DNA from: Alcaligenaceae bacterium CGII-47
GTDB lineage: Bacteria > Pseudomonadota > Gammaproteobacteria > Burkholderiales > Burkholderiaceae_B
Assembly (NCBI GenBank): GCA_019166125.1
Contig: JAHTBO010000002.1
Location: 312,997-376,996, forward strand
Direction: 5' to 3'
Length of the DNA: 64,000 nucleotides
Of this stretch, positions 46,629-57,834 are shown piece by piece; position 1 is the stretch's first letter; every line of letters starts with the position of its first letter. A program made the translations under genes and the position numbers. The notes below the pieces were generated by a model. That model made no database searches and had not been told where the DNA came from. It saw nothing but the letters and a program-made list of their open reading frames with translations.

Positions 46629-48295
46629 CGGAATACCGGATCAGCGCTGCTGTCGCTACCGTAAGTCCCTGAACCGTAGGTATTATCATCACCAAAGGTC
46701 ACCGTTGAGGGATCAAGCATCACCACATCATCCTTATAGTGCGTCACCATGCGCGGAAAAGCCAAAACTGCAGCCACCATTAAAACCTGAATAATAATGA
46801 ATGGCACTGAACCCCAATAGATCTGGCCTGTTGTCACCTTATTGATGAGCTTACCAGTCACCCGGTCATGGTAGTCCTCTTTGGGTGCGACCGATCTCAG
46901 GTAGAACAAGGCAAAACCAAAGGGCGGATGTACGAATGAGGTCTGCATATTGACTGCGAGGAGCACACCAAACCAGATCAGATCGATACCCATTTTGTCG
47001 GCAACAGGCCCAAGCAGCGGGACAATGATGAAGGCGAGCTCAAAAAAGTCCAAAAAGAACGCCAAAAAGAATGTCATCACACTGACAACAATTAAAAAGC
47101 CGATTTCTCCGCCAGGGACATTGAGCAGGAGTTGCTCGACCCAGATGTCGCCATTAATGCCACGGAAACTCAGGCTGAATATCGTCGAGCCCACCAAGAT
47201 AAACACCACAAAGCAAGACAAACGTGCCGTGCTCTCCATCGCCTGACGCAGCTGGCGCAGCGAGAATCGACCACGCGACACCGCCATGATCAAGGCACCC
47301 ACTGCCCCCATCGCACCGCCCTCTGTAGGCGTTGCCACCCCAATAAAGATCGTTCCTAGCACGAGGAAAATTAGAAACAGGGGTGGGATCATCACAAAGG
47401 TGACACGCTCGGCAATCTGCGAGAGCAGGCCTAAGTGCAGACCCTTGTTGACCAATGCCATCGTGAGTGCTGACAAGCCCCAGATCATCAAAATAATGAC
47501 CAGACGTTCATCAAATGGAATATCCGTATGTGAGCGAAAATAATAGTTTGAACCAAAATAGGCAATCGCCGCCGCAATCAACGTCACAATCGCCAAGGAG
47601 CGCAAGCCGCGACTCCCGTCGGGCTGGACGTAGATACGCGCCTCGATCGGTAAAGCAGGCACCATACGCGGCTTGACAATGGCCACCAGCACAACATATA
47701 AAATGTACGAGCCCGCCAAAATCAAACCAGGCAGCATCGCCCCACGATACATATCACCAATCGAGCGCCCTAGCTGATCGGCAAGAATAATCAACACCAG
47801 TGAGGGCGGAATAATTTGGGATAGCGTTCCCGACGCGGCAATCACCCCCGACGCCAGACGCCGGTCATAGCCGTAGCGCAGCATGATGGGCAATGAAATC
47901 AAGCCCATCGAGATCACCGATGCCGACACGACACCAGTCGTCGCGGCCAGTAAGGCGCCAACCAGCACTACCGCAATCGCCAGGCCGCCACGCAAGGGGC
48001 CAAATAATTGCCCGACGGTATCGAGCAGGTCTTCAGCCATGCCGGAGCGCTCGAGAATCAACCCCATAAACGTAAAAAATGGAACGGCCAGCAGCGTGTC
48101 ATTACCGACAATGCCAAAAATACGTTGTGGAAGCGCTTGGAATAGCGCCGGCTGCATAAGATTTAAATCTATCGCCACCAGACCATATAGCACGCCCGTG
48201 GCTGCAAGGGAAAAAGCAACAGGAAAACCCAATAGCAAAATCACGATCAGATTAAAAAACATGATCGGAGCAAGGTTATCGACGAGAAACTCCAT
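46625..48295 (-). CDS. TRAP transporter large permease subunit (DctM family)
   Basis: 556 residues with about 12-14 hydrophobic helices, longer than typical DctM (about 430) because of an extended central part. GFPVAFSLAATGVLYGLVAI and the later GSTIFSLSFRGINGD regions match the large TRAP subunit. With the DctQ gene two bases upstream it forms the membrane part of a Na+-driven organic acid importer. The tail after the last helix is rich in Gly, Ser, Tyr and Asp (DDNTYGSGTYGSDSSADPVF). Confidence 0.88.
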   Translation of the reverse strand: MEFLVDNLAPIMFFNLIVILLLGFPVAFSLAATGVLYGLVAIDLNLMQPALFQALPQRIFGIVGNDTLLAVPFFTFMGLILERSGMAEDLLDTVGQLFGPLRGGLAIAVVLVGALLAATTGVVSASVISMGLISLPIMLRYGYDRRLASGVIAASGTLSQIIPPSLVLIILADQLGRSIGDMYRGAMLPGLILAGSYILYVVLVAIVKPRMVPALPIEARIYVQPDGSRGLRSLAIVTLIAAAIAYFGSNYYFRSHTDIPFDERLVIILMIWGLSALTMALVNKGLHLGLLSQIAERVTFVMIPPLFLIFLVLGTIFIGVATPTEGGAMGAVGALIMAVSRGRFSLRQLRQAMESTARLSCFVVFILVGSTIFSLSFRGINGDIWVEQLLLNVPGGEIGFLIVVSVMTFFLAFFLDFFELAFIIVPLLGPVADKMGIDLIWFGVLLAVNMQTSFVHPPFGFALFYLRSVAPKEDYHDRVTGKLINKVTTGQIYWGSVPFIIIQVLMVAAVLAFPRMVTHYKDDVVMLDPSTVTFGDDNTYGSGTYGSDSSADPVFR

Positions 48296-48297
48296 GA

Positions 48298-48912
48298 TCA
48301 GCGATCCTTGGCCAGTTCAATATACTGCTGTGCGCGTTGTTGCGCCCGGATCTCTTCGACCAACGCCTCCTCGTCACTCATCCCGCTGGATACATGCATA
48401 GGATTACCACATCGGCCTCGCAGAAAGCCTATGCATTTGATTAAATGCGAGACCCCCGCGAGGATCAACAGACCAAAGCCGACAGGAATCAGAAGCTTGG
48501 CGGGCCAGCGTATCAGGCCAGCCGTATTCGATGAGAGCTCATGCAGAACATACGACTCATAGAAAAACGGTAGGGACAGCCAAAACACCAGGCAACAGGC
48601 AGGAAGCAAAAAGAACAATACGCCAAATATCTCGATCAGAATTTGTGTACGTTCAGAGAAATTCTGCGACAGCACGTCCACGCGAACATGCTCATTGCGC
48701 AGAAATGTGTAACCAGCCGCCAGGAGAAAGATTGCGCCGAACAAATACCATTGCAGCTCTAACCAGGCATTCGAACTGGTATTGAAAACCTTACGGACCA
48801 CAGCGTTCGTAGCGCTTACTAGCACAACGATCAGCACGAGCCATGTAACGGTTTTGCCAATACGGGTATTAATCCAGTCTATCGCCTGGGATAATTTGAG
48901 AAAAAATTTCAT
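48298..48912 (-). CDS. TRAP transporter small permease subunit (DctQ family)
   Basis: 204 residues from the ATG at 48912, chosen because GGAGG lies 11 bases upstream; the longer frame would begin inside that site. Four hydrophobic helices; ATNAVVRKVFNTSSNAWLEL with Trp is a DctQ feature. No periplasmic binding protein (DctP) gene is next to it. Confidence 0.87.
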   Translation of the reverse strand: MKFFLKLSQAIDWINTRIGKTVTWLVLIVVLVSATNAVVRKVFNTSSNAWLELQWYLFGAIFLLAAGYTFLRNEHVRVDVLSQNFSERTQILIEIFGVLFFLLPACCLVFWLSLPFFYESYVLHELSSNTAGLIRWPAKLLIPVGFGLLILAGVSHLIKCIGFLRGRCGNPMHVSSGMSDEEALVEEIRAQQRAQQYIELAKDR

Positions 48913-49004
48913 CTTGTGCCCCACCTCCACCCGCCATACACGAGGATCAATCCCGCCTATGGTGACGAAAGCGTAAATTCTAAACGAACGCTCGGATAAT
49001 TACT

Positions 49005-49832
49005 CTAGGTGATGCCCCCGCCCTCGTCCAGACTCCAGCCTAAGTGCGTAAGCAACGCCTCATCAGGCGAGGACTGCGGCAAGCCATAATGCTCAGGATA
49101 CGCGACATGTGCGAGATACAGACCATCCGGTGCAAAAGTCGGTGCCGAGAGGCGGCGGTCACGCTGTGCCAATAAATGATTCACCCAGCTTGGCGGCTGC
49201 TTGGCTTGACCAATTGCTATCAGTGTACCCATTAGGTTGCGCACCATATGATGTAAAAACGCATTCGCAACGAAGCGGAACACTAAAAACTCACCGCGCA
49301 TCGTAACATCCAGACGCTGTAACGTACGCACGGGACTGGCGGCCTGACACTGTGCAGAACGAAACGCGCTGAAGTCATGCTCACCCAAAAATAATCTGGC
49401 CGCCTCACGCATCAGTCCAATGTTTAGTTCGTGATAACACCACCCCACCCGCCCAGCCAGATGAGGGGAACGCACTCGGGCGCAACGTAATAAATAAAAA
49501 TATGTACGGGCTTGGGCACCATAGCGCGCATGAAAATCTAAAGGAACGGTACGCACCCAGCGCACAGCAATGCTCGATGGCAGCAAGGCATTGAGCCCAC
49601 GCACCCAGGATTCATCGCGGCGCTGGGCTGCCGTATCCAAATGGATGACCTGCTGTAAGGCATGGACGCCGGTATCTGTGCGTCCTGCGCAGATCGTCGC
49701 GGCCTTATCCTGATTCAGAAAAGTGGCGAGCGCTTTTTCGAGCGTATCCTGGACAGTCAGGCCATCAGGCTGTGTTTGCCATCCGTGCCAAGGCGCACCG
49801 TCGTATGCGATGCCTAAGGCAATGCGAGACAT
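49005..49832 (-). CDS. truA: tRNA pseudouridine synthase A
   Basis: 275 residues. Catalytic Asp in [37 protein letters not shown] and [19 protein letters not shown] are family blocks. It modifies U38-40 in the anticodon arm. It lies 6 bases after fimV. Confidence 0.95.
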   Translation of the reverse strand: MSRIALGIAYDGAPWHGWQTQPDGLTVQDTLEKALATFLNQDKAATICAGRTDTGVHALQQVIHLDTAAQRRDESWVRGLNALLPSSIAVRWVRTVPLDFHARYGAQARTYFYLLRCARVRSPHLAGRVGWCYHELNIGLMREAARLFLGEHDFSAFRSAQCQAASPVRTLQRLDVTMRGEFLVFRFVANAFLHHMVRNLMGTLIAIGQAKQPPSWVNHLLAQRDRRLSAPTFAPDGLYLAHVAYPEHYGLPQSSPDEALLTHLGWSLDEGGGIT

Positions 49833-49838
49833 CGGCGC

Positions 49839-51677
49839 CTACCCCTCCCGCCGCGCCGCCTCGTCTGTGCCAGATGCCAAATCGAGATCAATGTTTTTTA
49901 GCCTCTCGCGCACCAGCGCCTCAGTACTTTGAGCCCCCTCATAACCCTCATCACGAGCGCTGTTGGCGCGACGCAAGAGCCATGCAATCACTAATACAAT
50001 CAGTGCCAGCAGTCCCGTCATGACGCCCAGCAAGTGCTCCTGGAGCCAGGATACGGTCTTTTCAGCCTCGGGGGAGATAGGGTCCGATTTGGGACCGGTG
50101 CGATCTTGCGTCACCGCAGGGGCACCCTTTCCTGCCTGTCCTGCTGGCTTACTCGCCGTCGATGAGCCCGAAGCGACAGTCGAGTCCAGGACAGACGAAG
50201 ATCCTGACGTTGGGCGGGATGTGGTGCCCTCTGTTGTGACAGGAGCCGCAGCCGAAGGTGCTGTGGAAGGTGCTGTCGCAGCTGCGGTAGAAGTTGCCGC
50301 CAAAGATGCTGTCGAAGCTTCCGCCGAAGGTGTGGTGGAAGCTGCCGCCGAAGGCGCTGTCGAAGCTGCCGCCGAAGGCGCAGCGGAGTCTGCTGCAGGC
50401 GGTGGCGCCGCGCTTGTTGCTGCGGGCGCAGTGGGCGATGCTAAGTTCGATGCTGAGTGAGTCGTATCAGCCTCAGACGTTGCGGACGCCGCGCCTGTGC
50501 CACTATCTGCCTGAGCAACTGCCTCACGACTAGCCAGGCTCACCGCATCAGCCACATCAGACAGAGAGTTCGTAAGGTCCTTTGCGCCGTCTACGATGAT
50601 GCTCCTGGCAGCCTCGCCTTGCGCCTTTAAGGCCTCACTGAGGTGACCAACATTCTGCTCTAACTGGGAGACTCGGCCTTGGGCATCTGTAATGGCCTTA
50701 CCCTGCGCGGTACGTGTATCGGCCTGGGCCTGGGCCTTAGCTTGGGCTTGGGCTTGGGCTTGAGCCTGAGCTTGTGTCGGTGACGACCCGGTGCCCGGAG
50801 CAGACACCTCGCCACTCAGGCGTAGGTGATCGCCCTGAGCCACAGGCGCCACCTCGATGCGCTGCGCTGCAGAGATGTTGCCCTGGGTCGCTGCATGCTG
50901 CTCTGCCTGTGGGACTATGGCGTCCTGCTTACCATCATGTCGGGCTCGGTACTGGGCAAAGGCTGCAGCTTGCGCCTGAAATTCACGCCGGGCATCACGA
51001 TCAGACAAGGCAAGCAGCTCATCCATTCCAGGCATAAGCAGTTGTTCACCCGCCTTCACCAGGTTGATATTTCGTTCGATGAAGGCATCGGGGTTAACAC
51101 GCTGCATGGCCATCATCATTTGATAGACCGTGACGCCATCGACGGCATGACGCCGAGCAATACCGAACATATTGTCGCCCTTGCGCACGGCAACCGAGCC
51201 TTCTGGGGCTCGGGGCGCGCTGCCCACTGGGCGAGGCAATCGCGCAGGGCTGCTGGTAAGCAAGGTCACCTGATAACGCTGCTGGCCACTAGCTGTGTGA
51301 ACATCAATAAGCAAATCAGCCAGCGTCCCTTCCATCACTTGGCTGGACTGGATACGTAAAATCCGCGTGGCGGGCTGCACACCGGCCTCAACCGTTATAT
51401 GTATGCCGTACAGATCAACTGGCGGAATGAGCCCCGCCTGCGCCCAATCAATAGCGGGCGCCATCTGTGCTGAGAGCGACTGGCTATCCTGAGCGCTCAG
51501 GCCGGAGACTGGCACGACAATGACCAGTGGGTCACCTGCCCCCGATGTTATTCGGGCATGGCCGAACGTGGCAGCATAAGACGAAGACCCAAACAGCAAC
51601 CCTGCCGCAACGGTCAACGCCAGGCGTCGAAGGGGAAATCGGGCACCGGGCGTTGTCGCACGACAAAATAAATCCAT
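49839..51677 (-). CDS. fimV: FimV-like protein with LysM domain and low-complexity region
   Basis: 612 residues from the ATG at 51677, chosen because a signal peptide follows (ending SSSYAA); the frame upstream overlaps asd. Order: signal peptide, FimV N-domain with the GDPLVIVVPVSG start, LysM (about 180-240, VRKGDNMFGIARRH), a coiled-coil with alternating Gln-Ala (near 300-325), a long Ala/Ser/Thr/Pro region (about 390-520), one membrane helix (GVMTGLLALIVLVIAWLLRR) and a short cytoplasmic tail. The TPR-containing C-terminal part of Pseudomonas FimV is missing. Peptidoglycan-binding inner-membrane protein linked with polar organisation. Confidence 0.85.
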   Translation of the reverse strand: MDLFCRATTPGARFPLRRLALTVAAGLLFGSSSYAATFGHARITSGAGDPLVIVVPVSGLSAQDSQSLSAQMAPAIDWAQAGLIPPVDLYGIHITVEAGVQPATRILRIQSSQVMEGTLADLLIDVHTASGQQRYQVTLLTSSPARLPRPVGSAPRAPEGSVAVRKGDNMFGIARRHAVDGVTVYQMMMAMQRVNPDAFIERNINLVKAGEQLLMPGMDELLALSDRDARREFQAQAAAFAQYRARHDGKQDAIVPQAEQHAATQGNISAAQRIEVAPVAQGDHLRLSGEVSAPGTGSSPTQAQAQAQAQAQAKAQAQADTRTAQGKAITDAQGRVSQLEQNVGHLSEALKAQGEAARSIIVDGAKDLTNSLSDVADAVSLASREAVAQADSGTGAASATSEADTTHSASNLASPTAPAATSAAPPPAADSAAPSAAASTAPSAAASTTPSAEASTASLAATSTAAATAPSTAPSAAAPVTTEGTTSRPTSGSSSVLDSTVASGSSTASKPAGQAGKGAPAVTQDRTGPKSDPISPEAEKTVSWLQEHLLGVMTGLLALIVLVIAWLLRRANSARDEGYEGAQSTEALVRERLKNIDLDLASGTDEAARREG

Positions 51678-51679
51678 GG

Positions 51680-52810
51680 TCAAAGTTCGCCTAAAGTAAT
51701 ACGCAACATCCGGCGTAGCGGCTCGGCCGCACCCCACAACAACTGATCCCCAACCGTAAATGCGCTGAGGTATTCGGGTCCCATAGACATCTTTCGCAAA
51801 CGCCCAACGGGGATGTCCAGTGTGCCGGTTACTGCTACAGGCGTCAATGCACGCATCGAAGCGTCCTTTTCATTGGGCACAAGACGCGCCCAATCGGTCC
51901 CGGTCCGAATGGCATCATTGATCTCGTCCATCGGCACATCGCCTCGCAGCTTGATGGTTAATGCCTGGCTATGGCAGCGCATTGCTCCGATACGCACGCA
52001 CAAGCCGTCGACCGGAATCTCACGCTGGCCGAACGACTCGCCGCGTCCGAGAATTTTGTTTGTCTCGGCACCACCCTTCCATTCCTCGCGCGACATGCCA
52101 TTGCCCAGATCCTTATCGATCCAGGGAATCAGGCTGCCGCCCAGTGGCACGCCAAAGTTATCCTGCGGCAGGGACGCACTTTGTTGAGCTTGCAGCACGC
52201 CGCGATCAATATCCAGAATCGCCGAAGCTGGATCATCAAGCAGCGGCCGTACCGCATGATTTAATTCGCCAAACTGTGTCAATAACTCGCGCATGTGGCG
52301 CGCGCCCCCACCCGAAGCTGCCTGATAGGTCATACTGCTCATCCACTCGACCATATCGTGTTTGAATAGACCCGCCAGGCCCATCAACATGCAACTTACG
52401 GTGCAATTACCGCCAATATAGTCACGCACACCGCGCTGCATTGCAGCATCAATAACCGGCCGATTCACCGGGTCGAGCACAATGATGGCGTCATCCTTCA
52501 TGCGCAAGGTGCTCGCCGCATCGATCCACACGCCGGTCCAGCCTGCACCACGCAACTTCGGATAAACCGCCGATGTATAGTCACCGCCCTGAGCCGTAAT
52601 GATGATCGGAAGCTTTTTGAGTGCCTCAATATCATAGGCATCCTGCAAAGCGGGCGCACCTGAAGCCCAAGCAGGTGCCGTTCCCCCAGCGTTGCTGGTG
52701 GAAAAAAACACAGGTTCAAATAAGGAAAAATCATCCTCATCACGCATACGCTGCATCAGAACCGAACCTACCATGCCACGCCAACCAACCAGCCCTACTG
52801 CCTGACTCAT
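51680..52810 (-). CDS. asd: Aspartate-semialdehyde dehydrogenase
   Basis: 376 residues from the ATG at 52810, with AGGTGG upstream. NADP-binding [18 protein letters not shown], catalytic Cys in [14 protein letters not shown], and [20 protein letters not shown]. Makes the precursor of lysine, threonine, methionine and diaminopimelate. Second of the leuB-asd-fimV-truA run. Confidence 0.96.
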   Translation of the reverse strand: MSQAVGLVGWRGMVGSVLMQRMRDEDDFSLFEPVFFSTSNAGGTAPAWASGAPALQDAYDIEALKKLPIIITAQGGDYTSAVYPKLRGAGWTGVWIDAASTLRMKDDAIIVLDPVNRPVIDAAMQRGVRDYIGGNCTVSCMLMGLAGLFKHDMVEWMSSMTYQAASGGGARHMRELLTQFGELNHAVRPLLDDPASAILDIDRGVLQAQQSASLPQDNFGVPLGGSLIPWIDKDLGNGMSREEWKGGAETNKILGRGESFGQREIPVDGLCVRIGAMRCHSQALTIKLRGDVPMDEINDAIRTGTDWARLVPNEKDASMRALTPVAVTGTLDIPVGRLRKMSMGPEYLSAFTVGDQLLWGAAEPLRRMLRITLGEL

Positions 52811-52869
52811 ACGTCCCACCTAATCAATTCAACGATCAAAAACTGCAGCTCATTCAGACATCACTGTTG

Positions 52870-53946
52870 TTATTTTAGTACCTTGAGCACTGCATCGCCC
52901 ATTTCGCTGGTCGACACCTGTGTCGTACCTGCTTCATAGAGGTCGGCAGTACGCAATCCATCAGCCAAAACCTGCTGTACGGCGGCCTCAACTTGCAGCG
53001 CCTGGACAGGCGCCCCAAGAGAATAGCGCAGCATCATCGCCGCTGACAGAATAGTTGCCAACGGATTGGCGATATTTTTTCCGGCAATATCCGGTGCCGA
53101 TCCATGGCTGGGCTCGTACAGACCCTGATTGGATCCATTGAGCGAGGCCGAAGGCAGCATCCCAATTGAACCGGTCAGCATCGCTGCCTCGTCGGACAAA
53201 ATATCACCAAATAAGTTGCCCGTCACAATGACATCAAACGCTTTGGGCTCGCGCACCAGTTGCATGGCCGCATTATCTACGTACATATGCGAGAGCTCAA
53301 CCTCTGGATATTCCTGTGCGACATCAATCACGATATTGCGCCAAAACTGAGAGGTTTCGAGAACATTCGCCTTATCCACGCTACACAACTGCCCTCGACG
53401 TTTCTGCGCAGCCTGGAACGCCACATGAGCGATACGGCGCACTTCAGTCTCGGCGTAACGCATCGTGTCAAAGCCTTCGCGCTCTCCCTTGAAGGGACCA
53501 TCCTCGAGGACCCGCACACCTCGCGGCTGTCCGAAGTAGATATCACCTGTCAACTCGCGCACGATTAAAATATCCAGGCCCGCTACAATTTCAGGTTTGA
53601 GTGAAGACGCTTTCGCGAGCTCCGGATAAAGAATCGCAGGCCGTAAATTAGCAAACAGGCCCAGCTCACGGCGCAGCCCCAACACCGCCTGCTCTGGACG
53701 CAAGGCGCGCTCTAGGGTGTCATATTTCCAGTCGCCTACCGCGCCGAACAACACGGCTGATGCGTGCTTGGCCAATGCCAGCGACTCGGGCGGCAGCGGA
53801 TGGCCATGCAAATCGTAGGCAGCACCACCCACCGGGGCACTTACGAACTCCAGGTCCAAATCCAGCGCACGCAGCACGCGCACGGCCTGTTCTACGATTT
53901 CGGGACCGATGCCATCACCAGGCAATACAGCAATACGTTGGGTCAT
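52870..53946 (-). CDS. leuB: 3-isopropylmalate dehydrogenase
   Basis: 358 residues; [55 protein letters not shown] and [13 protein letters not shown]. Third step of leucine synthesis. Confidence 0.97.
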   Translation of the reverse strand: MTQRIAVLPGDGIGPEIVEQAVRVLRALDLDLEFVSAPVGGAAYDLHGHPLPPESLALAKHASAVLFGAVGDWKYDTLERALRPEQAVLGLRRELGLFANLRPAILYPELAKASSLKPEIVAGLDILIVRELTGDIYFGQPRGVRVLEDGPFKGEREGFDTMRYAETEVRRIAHVAFQAAQKRRGQLCSVDKANVLETSQFWRNIVIDVAQEYPEVELSHMYVDNAAMQLVREPKAFDVIVTGNLFGDILSDEAAMLTGSIGMLPSASLNGSNQGLYEPSHGSAPDIAGKNIANPLATILSAAMMLRYSLGAPVQALQVEAAVQQVLADGLRTADLYEAGTTQVSTSEMGDAVLKVLK

Positions 53947-53969
53947 TACATGCTCATTTAATATTCAGC

Positions 53970-53993
53970 AGGGGCTGCGCAACGGCAGCCCCT
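53970..53993. repeat. GC-rich hairpin between leuD and leuB
   Basis: AGGGGCTGC (53970-53978) and GCAGCCCCT (53985-53993), loop 6. The T-rich tail (TATTTTT) lies on the plus-strand side, so for the leftward leu operon it is not a classical terminator. Confidence 0.55.
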
Positions 53994-54050
53994 TATTTTT
54001 ACACAAGCCAACGGGCACCAGATAAGAGCCACGCTGCTTACTGGACAAAC

Positions 54051-54695
54051 TCACACGTGCTTACGTAGCCACGGGTGTTGTGCCAAGCGCTGTGCCTCAA
54101 AGGCTCGGATTGCATCGGCTCGTAGCAGGGTCTGGTCGATTTCGTCCAGCCCCAATAACAAAGATTGCTTCCGATAGTCATCAATTTCAAAACCAAGCTC
54201 ATTGCCGCTCTGATCAATCACCACCTGGCGCTGCAAGTCAACCATCAGGCGATATCCAGGAAAAGCGTTAACTTCGTCGAACAGGCGATTGACCTGAGAC
54301 TCGGGCAGCACAATCGGCAATAGACCGTTCTTAAAGCTATTATTGAAAAAGATATCAGCGAACGACGGCGCAATAATGGCGCGAAATCCATACTGCTGCA
54401 AAGCCCAAGGCGCATGCTCGCGGCTGGAGCCACACCCGAAGTTTTTACGTGCCAGAAGAATGGATGCGCCCTTATAACGTGCCTGATTGAGTACAAAGTC
54501 TGGATTCAGCGGTCGGCGCGAGTTATCCGCACCGGGTTCGCCGTGGTCAAGATAACGTAATTCATCAAACAGATTGGGGCCAAAGCCGGTACGCTTGATG
54601 GATTTCAGGAACTGCTTAGGAATAATCAGATCGGTATCTACATTAGCGCGATCCAGCGGCGCCACCAATCCGTGATGTGTCGTAAAGGCTTGCAT
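54051..54695 (-). CDS. leuD: 3-isopropylmalate dehydratase small subunit
   Basis: 214 residues; [34 protein letters not shown] and [17 protein letters not shown]. Pairs with LeuC, whose gene ends 9 bases upstream. Confidence 0.97.
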   Translation of the reverse strand: MQAFTTHHGLVAPLDRANVDTDLIIPKQFLKSIKRTGFGPNLFDELRYLDHGEPGADNSRRPLNPDFVLNQARYKGASILLARKNFGCGSSREHAPWALQQYGFRAIIAPSFADIFFNNSFKNGLLPIVLPESQVNRLFDEVNAFPGYRLMVDLQRQVVIDQSGNELGFEIDDYRKQSLLLGLDEIDQTLLRADAIRAFEAQRLAQHPWLRKHV

Positions 54696-54704
54696 GACGG
54701 GCTC

Positions 54705-56105
54705 CTAAATACGTCGAACGTCGACAAAGTGACCGGCTATCGCGGCGGCCGCTGCCATGGCTGGGCTTACCAGATGCGTACGCCCACCCTGCCCCTGACG
54801 CCCTTCAAAATTGCGGTTAGAGGTGGAAGCGCAACGCTCTCCCGGCTCGAGACGATCCGCATTCATTGCCAGACACATTGAGCAACCCGGTTCGCGCCAC
54901 TCAAAGCCCGCTGCCAGGAAAACCTTATCCAGGCCTTCGCGCTCGGCCTGCTCTTTAACGAGCCCCGAACCTGGTACCACCATCGCCAGGATAACGTTGG
55001 AGGCGACACGCTTGCCTTGGGCAACTGCTGCCGCTGCACGCAAATCCTCGATGCGGGCATTGGTACACGAACCAATGAATACCTTATCGATCAATATATC
55101 GACCATTGGTGTATTGGGCTTGAGACCCATATATTGCAGGGCGCGCTCCATGCCGCTGCGTCGGACTTCGTCCTTTTCCTTATCAGGATCGGGCACCCGG
55201 CCATCAATTGGTAAGACCATCTCGGGAGAGGTCCCCCAACTTACCTGCGGCAAGATCCGCGCCGCGTCAATCTCGATTACCTGGTCGAAGTGCGCGCCCG
55301 GATCAGAGTGCAGCGTCTGCCAATAAGCGACCGCCTGATCCCACAAAGCGCCCTCCGGCGCGTAGGGGCGTCCCTTGAAATAGTCGATCGTGCACTGGTC
55401 AACGGCAATCATGCCCGAGCGCGCGCCAGCCTCGATCGCCATATTACATATCGTCATGCGGCCTTCCATAGACAAGGCATGCACAGTACTACCACCGAAC
55501 TCGATCGCATAGCCCGTCCCGCCGGCTGTACCGATCTGGCCAATGACATACAGAATTAAGTCCTTGGCTGTACAGCCAAAAGGCATTTCACCCTCGACCC
55601 GAATCAGCATGTTCTTGCTCTTTTTCATAAGCAGGGTCTGAGTCGCCAGCACATGCTCGACCTCTGAGGTACCAATACCAAAGGCGAGTGCGCCCATGGC
55701 TCCGTGGGTGCTGGTATGTGAATCACCACAAACGACCGTCATGCCCGGCAACGTTGCACCCTGCTCTGGACCAATCACATGCACAATTCCCTGGCGTCGG
55801 TCATTCATCCGAAACTGGGTAATGCCGTGCGTCTCGCAGTTTTTGTCCAGCGTTTCGACCTGTAGGCGCGAGATCGGATCCTGAATCCCCTCGCTGCGCG
55901 CCGTCGTGGGTACATTATGGTCGGCAACTGCCAGGTTCGCATCAATCCGCCAGGGCTTACGGCGAGCGAGCGACAGGCCTTCGAAGGCCTGCGGGCTAGT
56001 CACCTCGTGGACCAGATGACGATCGATATAGAGCACACAGGTGCCATCGGTGCCTTGATGTACCACGTGTGCATCCCAGAGTTTGTCGTACAGGGTTTGG
56101 GCCAT
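54705..56105 (-). CDS. leuC: 3-isopropylmalate dehydratase large subunit
   Basis: 466 residues from the ATG at 56105 ([15 protein letters not shown]), the usual family start; an in-frame ATG at 56117 would add four residues. 4Fe-4S ligands in [17 protein letters not shown] and [15 protein letters not shown]. First gene of leuC-leuD-leuB. Confidence 0.96.
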   Translation of the reverse strand: MAQTLYDKLWDAHVVHQGTDGTCVLYIDRHLVHEVTSPQAFEGLSLARRKPWRIDANLAVADHNVPTTARSEGIQDPISRLQVETLDKNCETHGITQFRMNDRRQGIVHVIGPEQGATLPGMTVVCGDSHTSTHGAMGALAFGIGTSEVEHVLATQTLLMKKSKNMLIRVEGEMPFGCTAKDLILYVIGQIGTAGGTGYAIEFGGSTVHALSMEGRMTICNMAIEAGARSGMIAVDQCTIDYFKGRPYAPEGALWDQAVAYWQTLHSDPGAHFDQVIEIDAARILPQVSWGTSPEMVLPIDGRVPDPDKEKDEVRRSGMERALQYMGLKPNTPMVDILIDKVFIGSCTNARIEDLRAAAAVAQGKRVASNVILAMVVPGSGLVKEQAEREGLDKVFLAAGFEWREPGCSMCLAMNADRLEPGERCASTSNRNFEGRQGQGGRTHLVSPAMAAAAAIAGHFVDVRRI

Positions 56106-56228
56106 GACAGTGCTCATTGAAATAGGGGAAAAAGGATTGAAAGCTTATTATGCCACTGTGCCAACCTGGTACAAGGCCAATATTTATCCTAGTATATAGA
56201 GTGTTAGCCTGACATACTCAATACAACG

Positions 56229-56792
56229 CTACGGCAAAGAATAGCTTAGTTTTCCGTCCACGATACGCGCAGGTGCAGTCATTGGATGTATGGTCTCATG
56301 CCCAGCGCTCATGATGTGGACCACCGCCAAGCCACGGGCGCACAGCGCATCGGATACCATCGAGCGATGACACCGCCACCAGACAGCTTCGGCACACATA
56401 AGCACTGTCCGAGAACGTAACGCGAGTGTGATTAGTTCGCCCAAGCCCTGCGCAAACTCGAGCGTCGACATATAGTCGGCGTAGCCTCGAAAGGATGGGT
56501 TGCGCCACACTGTATTAGGCGAATCGGGGGCAACAGACCGCCGCCCACCCAGACTCTCGAACCATTGATAGGTGAATCCATGATCGGCCAGCGTCACGGC
56601 CAAGGCCTCGCTACCATACTGCGGATATTTTCGTGAGCCTGGGAACCTACGCACATCAGCGACTGTCTCGATCTGATGTTCTACGAGCAGTCCGAGGAAC
56701 GCTTCGATCGAACGGGTCGAATGGCCGATCGTCCAGACCATCGGCGTATTCGGTCTACTCATCCTATCGGTATTGGATGCCTGACACGGCAT
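56229..56792 (-). CDS. DUF488 family protein
   Basis: 187 residues; TIGHSTRSIEAFLGLLVEHQ, VADVRRFPGSRKYPQY and the C-terminal MCAEAVWWRCHRSMVSDAL (conserved Cys and His) are DUF488 features. Cytoplasmic protein of unknown function. Confidence 0.88.
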   Translation of the reverse strand: MPCQASNTDRMSRPNTPMVWTIGHSTRSIEAFLGLLVEHQIETVADVRRFPGSRKYPQYGSEALAVTLADHGFTYQWFESLGGRRSVAPDSPNTVWRNPSFRGYADYMSTLEFAQGLGELITLALRSRTVLMCAEAVWWRCHRSMVSDALCARGLAVVHIMSAGHETIHPMTAPARIVDGKLSYSLP

Positions 56793-56835
56793 AACTTAAC
56801 ACTCCTTCACATCGGTACAATCAGAATACACTTGC

Positions 56836-57786
56836 TTGAACATAGCCTGTCGGTACGTTGTCAAATGGTATGATCGACGCCAGCTCCCAGCACCATCAGG
56901 CGGATATCTGAAACACATCATCCTACGCACGCTAATCTCGGGTGTGTTGCGCTTGCTCGCTGCCCTCCCCTACGGATTTGTGGCCCGACTCGGCGAGTCG
57001 CTTGGCCGTGCCTTGTTTCGTCTACCCAGCCAGCGTAAGCACATCCTGCTGACTAATTTACGCCTTTGCTTTCCAGAAAAATCAACCGCCCAACGCGAAG
57101 CTTTGGGGCGTGCCGTGCTTGGGCATGTCATCCGCAGCTACTTCGAGCGCGGCGTACAGTGGTATGGCAGCGCCAAGACCCTCACCGCACTGACCGAGCT
57201 GGAAAGCGCCATCGAATTGGCTGATACCTACGAACAGCCAACGATATTTCTGGGCTTTCACTTTGCAGGCATCGAGGCTGGCTGCATGGCCTACTCCATC
57301 CGCCATCCTGTCGCCTCGCTCTACACGCCCATGTCTGATCTGCCCACGGATCAGATTGCCCGTGCGCAACGTGCACGGTTTGGCAGCGAAATGATCCCCC
57401 GCGGCCGTAGCGCACGCGACGTTCTCAAGATATTGAAAACAGGTAAGCCGCTGATGCTCGCCGCCGACATGGATTTCGGCTTACGGGACTCGGTGTTTGT
57501 ACCTTTTTTTGGTGTTCAGGCATGCACATTGACAGCCGTCTCAAGACTGGCCAAATTAAGCGGCGCACGCGTCGTTCCCTTTGTCACTGAGGTATTGCCT
57601 GACTATCGCGGCTATAAGTTGACTATTTTCGAACCACTACAGAATTATCCTAGCGGTGATGTCACCGCTGATGCCCTGCTCACTAACCAGTTCCTAGAGA
57701 AACACATACGTGACATGCCGGAACAGTATTACTGGGTTCATCGTCGCTTCAAACGTCGCCCTGAGGGCGAGCAATCCGTTTACTGA
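56836..57786 (+). CDS. Lipid A biosynthesis acyltransferase (LpxL/HtrB family)
   Basis: About 316 residues if the TTG at 56836 is used; no good ribosome-binding site is visible, so the true start may lie up to about 25 codons downstream. N-terminal hydrophobic helix, catalytic FLGFHFAGIEAG (HX4E), and DMDFGLRDSVFVPFFGVQA. It adds a secondary acyl chain to lipid A at the inner membrane. Confidence 0.85.
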   Translation: MNIACRYVVKWYDRRQLPAPSGGYLKHIILRTLISGVLRLLAALPYGFVARLGESLGRALFRLPSQRKHILLTNLRLCFPEKSTAQREALGRAVLGHVIRSYFERGVQWYGSAKTLTALTELESAIELADTYEQPTIFLGFHFAGIEAGCMAYSIRHPVASLYTPMSDLPTDQIARAQRARFGSEMIPRGRSARDVLKILKTGKPLMLAADMDFGLRDSVFVPFFGVQACTLTAVSRLAKLSGARVVPFVTEVLPDYRGYKLTIFEPLQNYPSGDVTADALLTNQFLEKHIRDMPEQYYWVHRRFKRRPEGEQSVY

Positions 57787-57834
57787 TTCCAGCAAATACC
57801 CGGTATCGTGCGCCACCACGACCTACAATGCGTG

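Noticed and set aside
51678-51737. Upstream extension of fimV
   Set aside because: It overlaps asd, and the signal peptide begins at 51677.
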